Position numbers and translations under genes: made by a program. The notes beneath the pieces are model-generated. The model was given only the letters and a program-made list of their open reading frames with translations, did not search any database and had not been told where the DNA came from. Shown one piece after another: positions 63,455 to 64,000 of a stretch of 64,000 nt of DNA. Each line of letters opens with the position of its first letter. Position 1 is the first letter of the stretch. The stretch comes from Ruegeria conchae (GTDB lineage: Bacteria; Pseudomonadota; Alphaproteobacteria; Rhodobacterales; Rhodobacteraceae): assembly GCF_000192475.1 (NCBI RefSeq), contig NZ_AEYW01000013.1:1-64000 (forward strand), in the 5' to 3' direction.

Positions 63455-64000
63455 TCAGCCCGGATTCGATGGGGCCTGATCGTAAAGCTGCAGTTTCTCA
63501 CCGGCCCCCTGGGCCATCGCTTTGGCCTGATCGGCGCGAATGCGCGCGTGAAGGTCCAGAGCGTCTTGTGCAAACAATTCCTTCGGCGCCGGGATGTGAA
63601 TGAAATTCCCCACCCGGTCTTCGCCGCGCGCCAGAATGGCGTAGTCACGGTCGGCGACCTTTTGCTGCGCGTTGGGGTTGAGATAGCGGATGGCCAGACC
63701 GATCCGACGATCATCCGACGCGTTTGGACCTGATCCGTGGATCGTCAGCCCGTGATGCAGTGACATCTGACCGGGCTGTAGCTCGATATGCGTCTTGTCC
63801 TCATCTGCAACGTCCACTGCAACTTCCTGCCCACGCGACAGCAGGTTGTTGTCGGAAAACGTATCATTATGCGGCAGGATCGGATTCTTGTGGCTGGCTT
63901 TCACAAAATCCATGCAACCGCTTTCGACTGTTGCGGGGGACAGGGCGATCCATGCGGTCAACTGGTCCGAGGTTTCACCCATCCCCCAATAGGTCAGGTC
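63455..64000 (-). CDS. phytanoyl-CoA dioxygenase (PhyH) family protein, partial
   Basis: Fe(II)/2-oxoglutarate oxygenase cut by the right edge. The frame stays open from the stop at 63455 to base 64000, where it reads DLTYWGMGETSDQLTAWIAL. The first Asp is probably the metal Asp of the H-x-D pair, with its His just outside. LHHGLTIHGSGPNASDDRR supplies the distal His and the 2-oxoglutarate Arg. SPATVESGCMDFVKASH is a PhyH family block. Substrate unknown. The internal ATG at 63982 is not a real start. Confidence 0.88.
   Translation of the reverse strand, partial: DLTYWGMGETSDQLTAWIALSPATVESGCMDFVKASHKNPILPHNDTFSDNNLLSRGQEVAVDVADEDKTHIELQPGQMSLHHGLTIHGSGPNASDDRRIGLAIRYLNPNAQQKVADRDYAILARGEDRVGNFIHIPAPKELFAQDALDLHARIRADQAKAMAQGAGEKLQLYDQAPSNPG

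Noticed and set aside
63455-63982. Phytanoyl-CoA dioxygenase starting at ATG 63982
   Set aside because: The frame remains open to the window edge and upstream residues match the family, so the gene is cut by the edge instead of starting there.
1-64000. CRISPR arrays, prophage, insertion sequences, tRNA or rRNA genes
   Set aside because: I looked for regular repeats, transposase or integrase motifs and tRNA-like ends and found none that I could support.

Overview
The window looks like chromosome from an alphaproteobacterium of the order Rhodobacterales, most likely the Roseobacter group. This rests on gene content, not on any marker rRNA, which is absent here. The supporting traits are: a ctaC-ctaB-small ORF-ctaG-ctaE cytochrome oxidase operon without coxA; an Entner-Doudoroff operon (zwf-edd-eda); a tad/flp locus whose two pilins carry an Asp-Trp variant of the usual Glu-Tyr signature; a ligase-associated helicase/phosphoesterase pair; an lysC-ptsP pair; and dispersed GC-rich 3'-end repeats. 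I found no tRNA, rRNA, CRISPR array, prophage or insertion sequence.

Layout. 0-5.5 kb: the tail of a gene and its terminator, an orphan membrane LytTR regulator, the pdeM-lhr DNA-damage pair, and an uncharacterised AAA ATPase beside the tad locus. 5.5-16.2 kb: a leftward tad (tight adherence) locus. In transcription order it holds two Flp pilins, cpaB, the secretin cpaC, an OmpA-type lipoprotein, cpaE/tadZ, the ATPase cpaF/tadA, tadB, tadC, two TPR proteins (tadD type) and a prepilin peptidase. Strong hairpin/T-run terminators lie after the first pilin and after cpaB, so the locus is probably expressed in graded blocks. 16.5-24.5 kb: a lytic transglycosylase, scoAB (ketone-body CoA transferase), topA, dprA and tldD. 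24.6-32.3 kb: the cox operon, a terminator, then a tightly overlapping chain surf1-thrC-M16 peptidase-acetyltransferase.

32.3-46.3 kb is a patchwork of housekeeping and small metabolic genes: a metallo-beta-lactamase-fold protein with an altered metal motif, a GlcD-type FAD oxidase, fasciclin, apt, a LysE exporter, a DUF418-type membrane gene broken by one in-frame TGA, an alpha/beta hydrolase, mtnP, a SulP transporter, acetyltransferases, EcsC, NUDIX, DUF1178 and an SDR. 46.5-54.1 kb: lysC-ptsP, then zwf-edd-eda behind a recognisable promoter and a 16-bp palindromic operator. 54.1-64 kb: two aminotransferases, an SMP-30-like protein, a crotonase, DUF1992, a BenE-type transporter, valS, and a phytanoyl-CoA dioxygenase running off the right edge.

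No wholly new multi-gene system stands out. The items most worth following up are the tad locus (pilin variant, internal terminators, OmpA lipoprotein in the CpaD position, associated ATPase of unknown role), the zwf operator, the nonsense-interrupted DUF418 gene and the dispersed 3'-end repeat.
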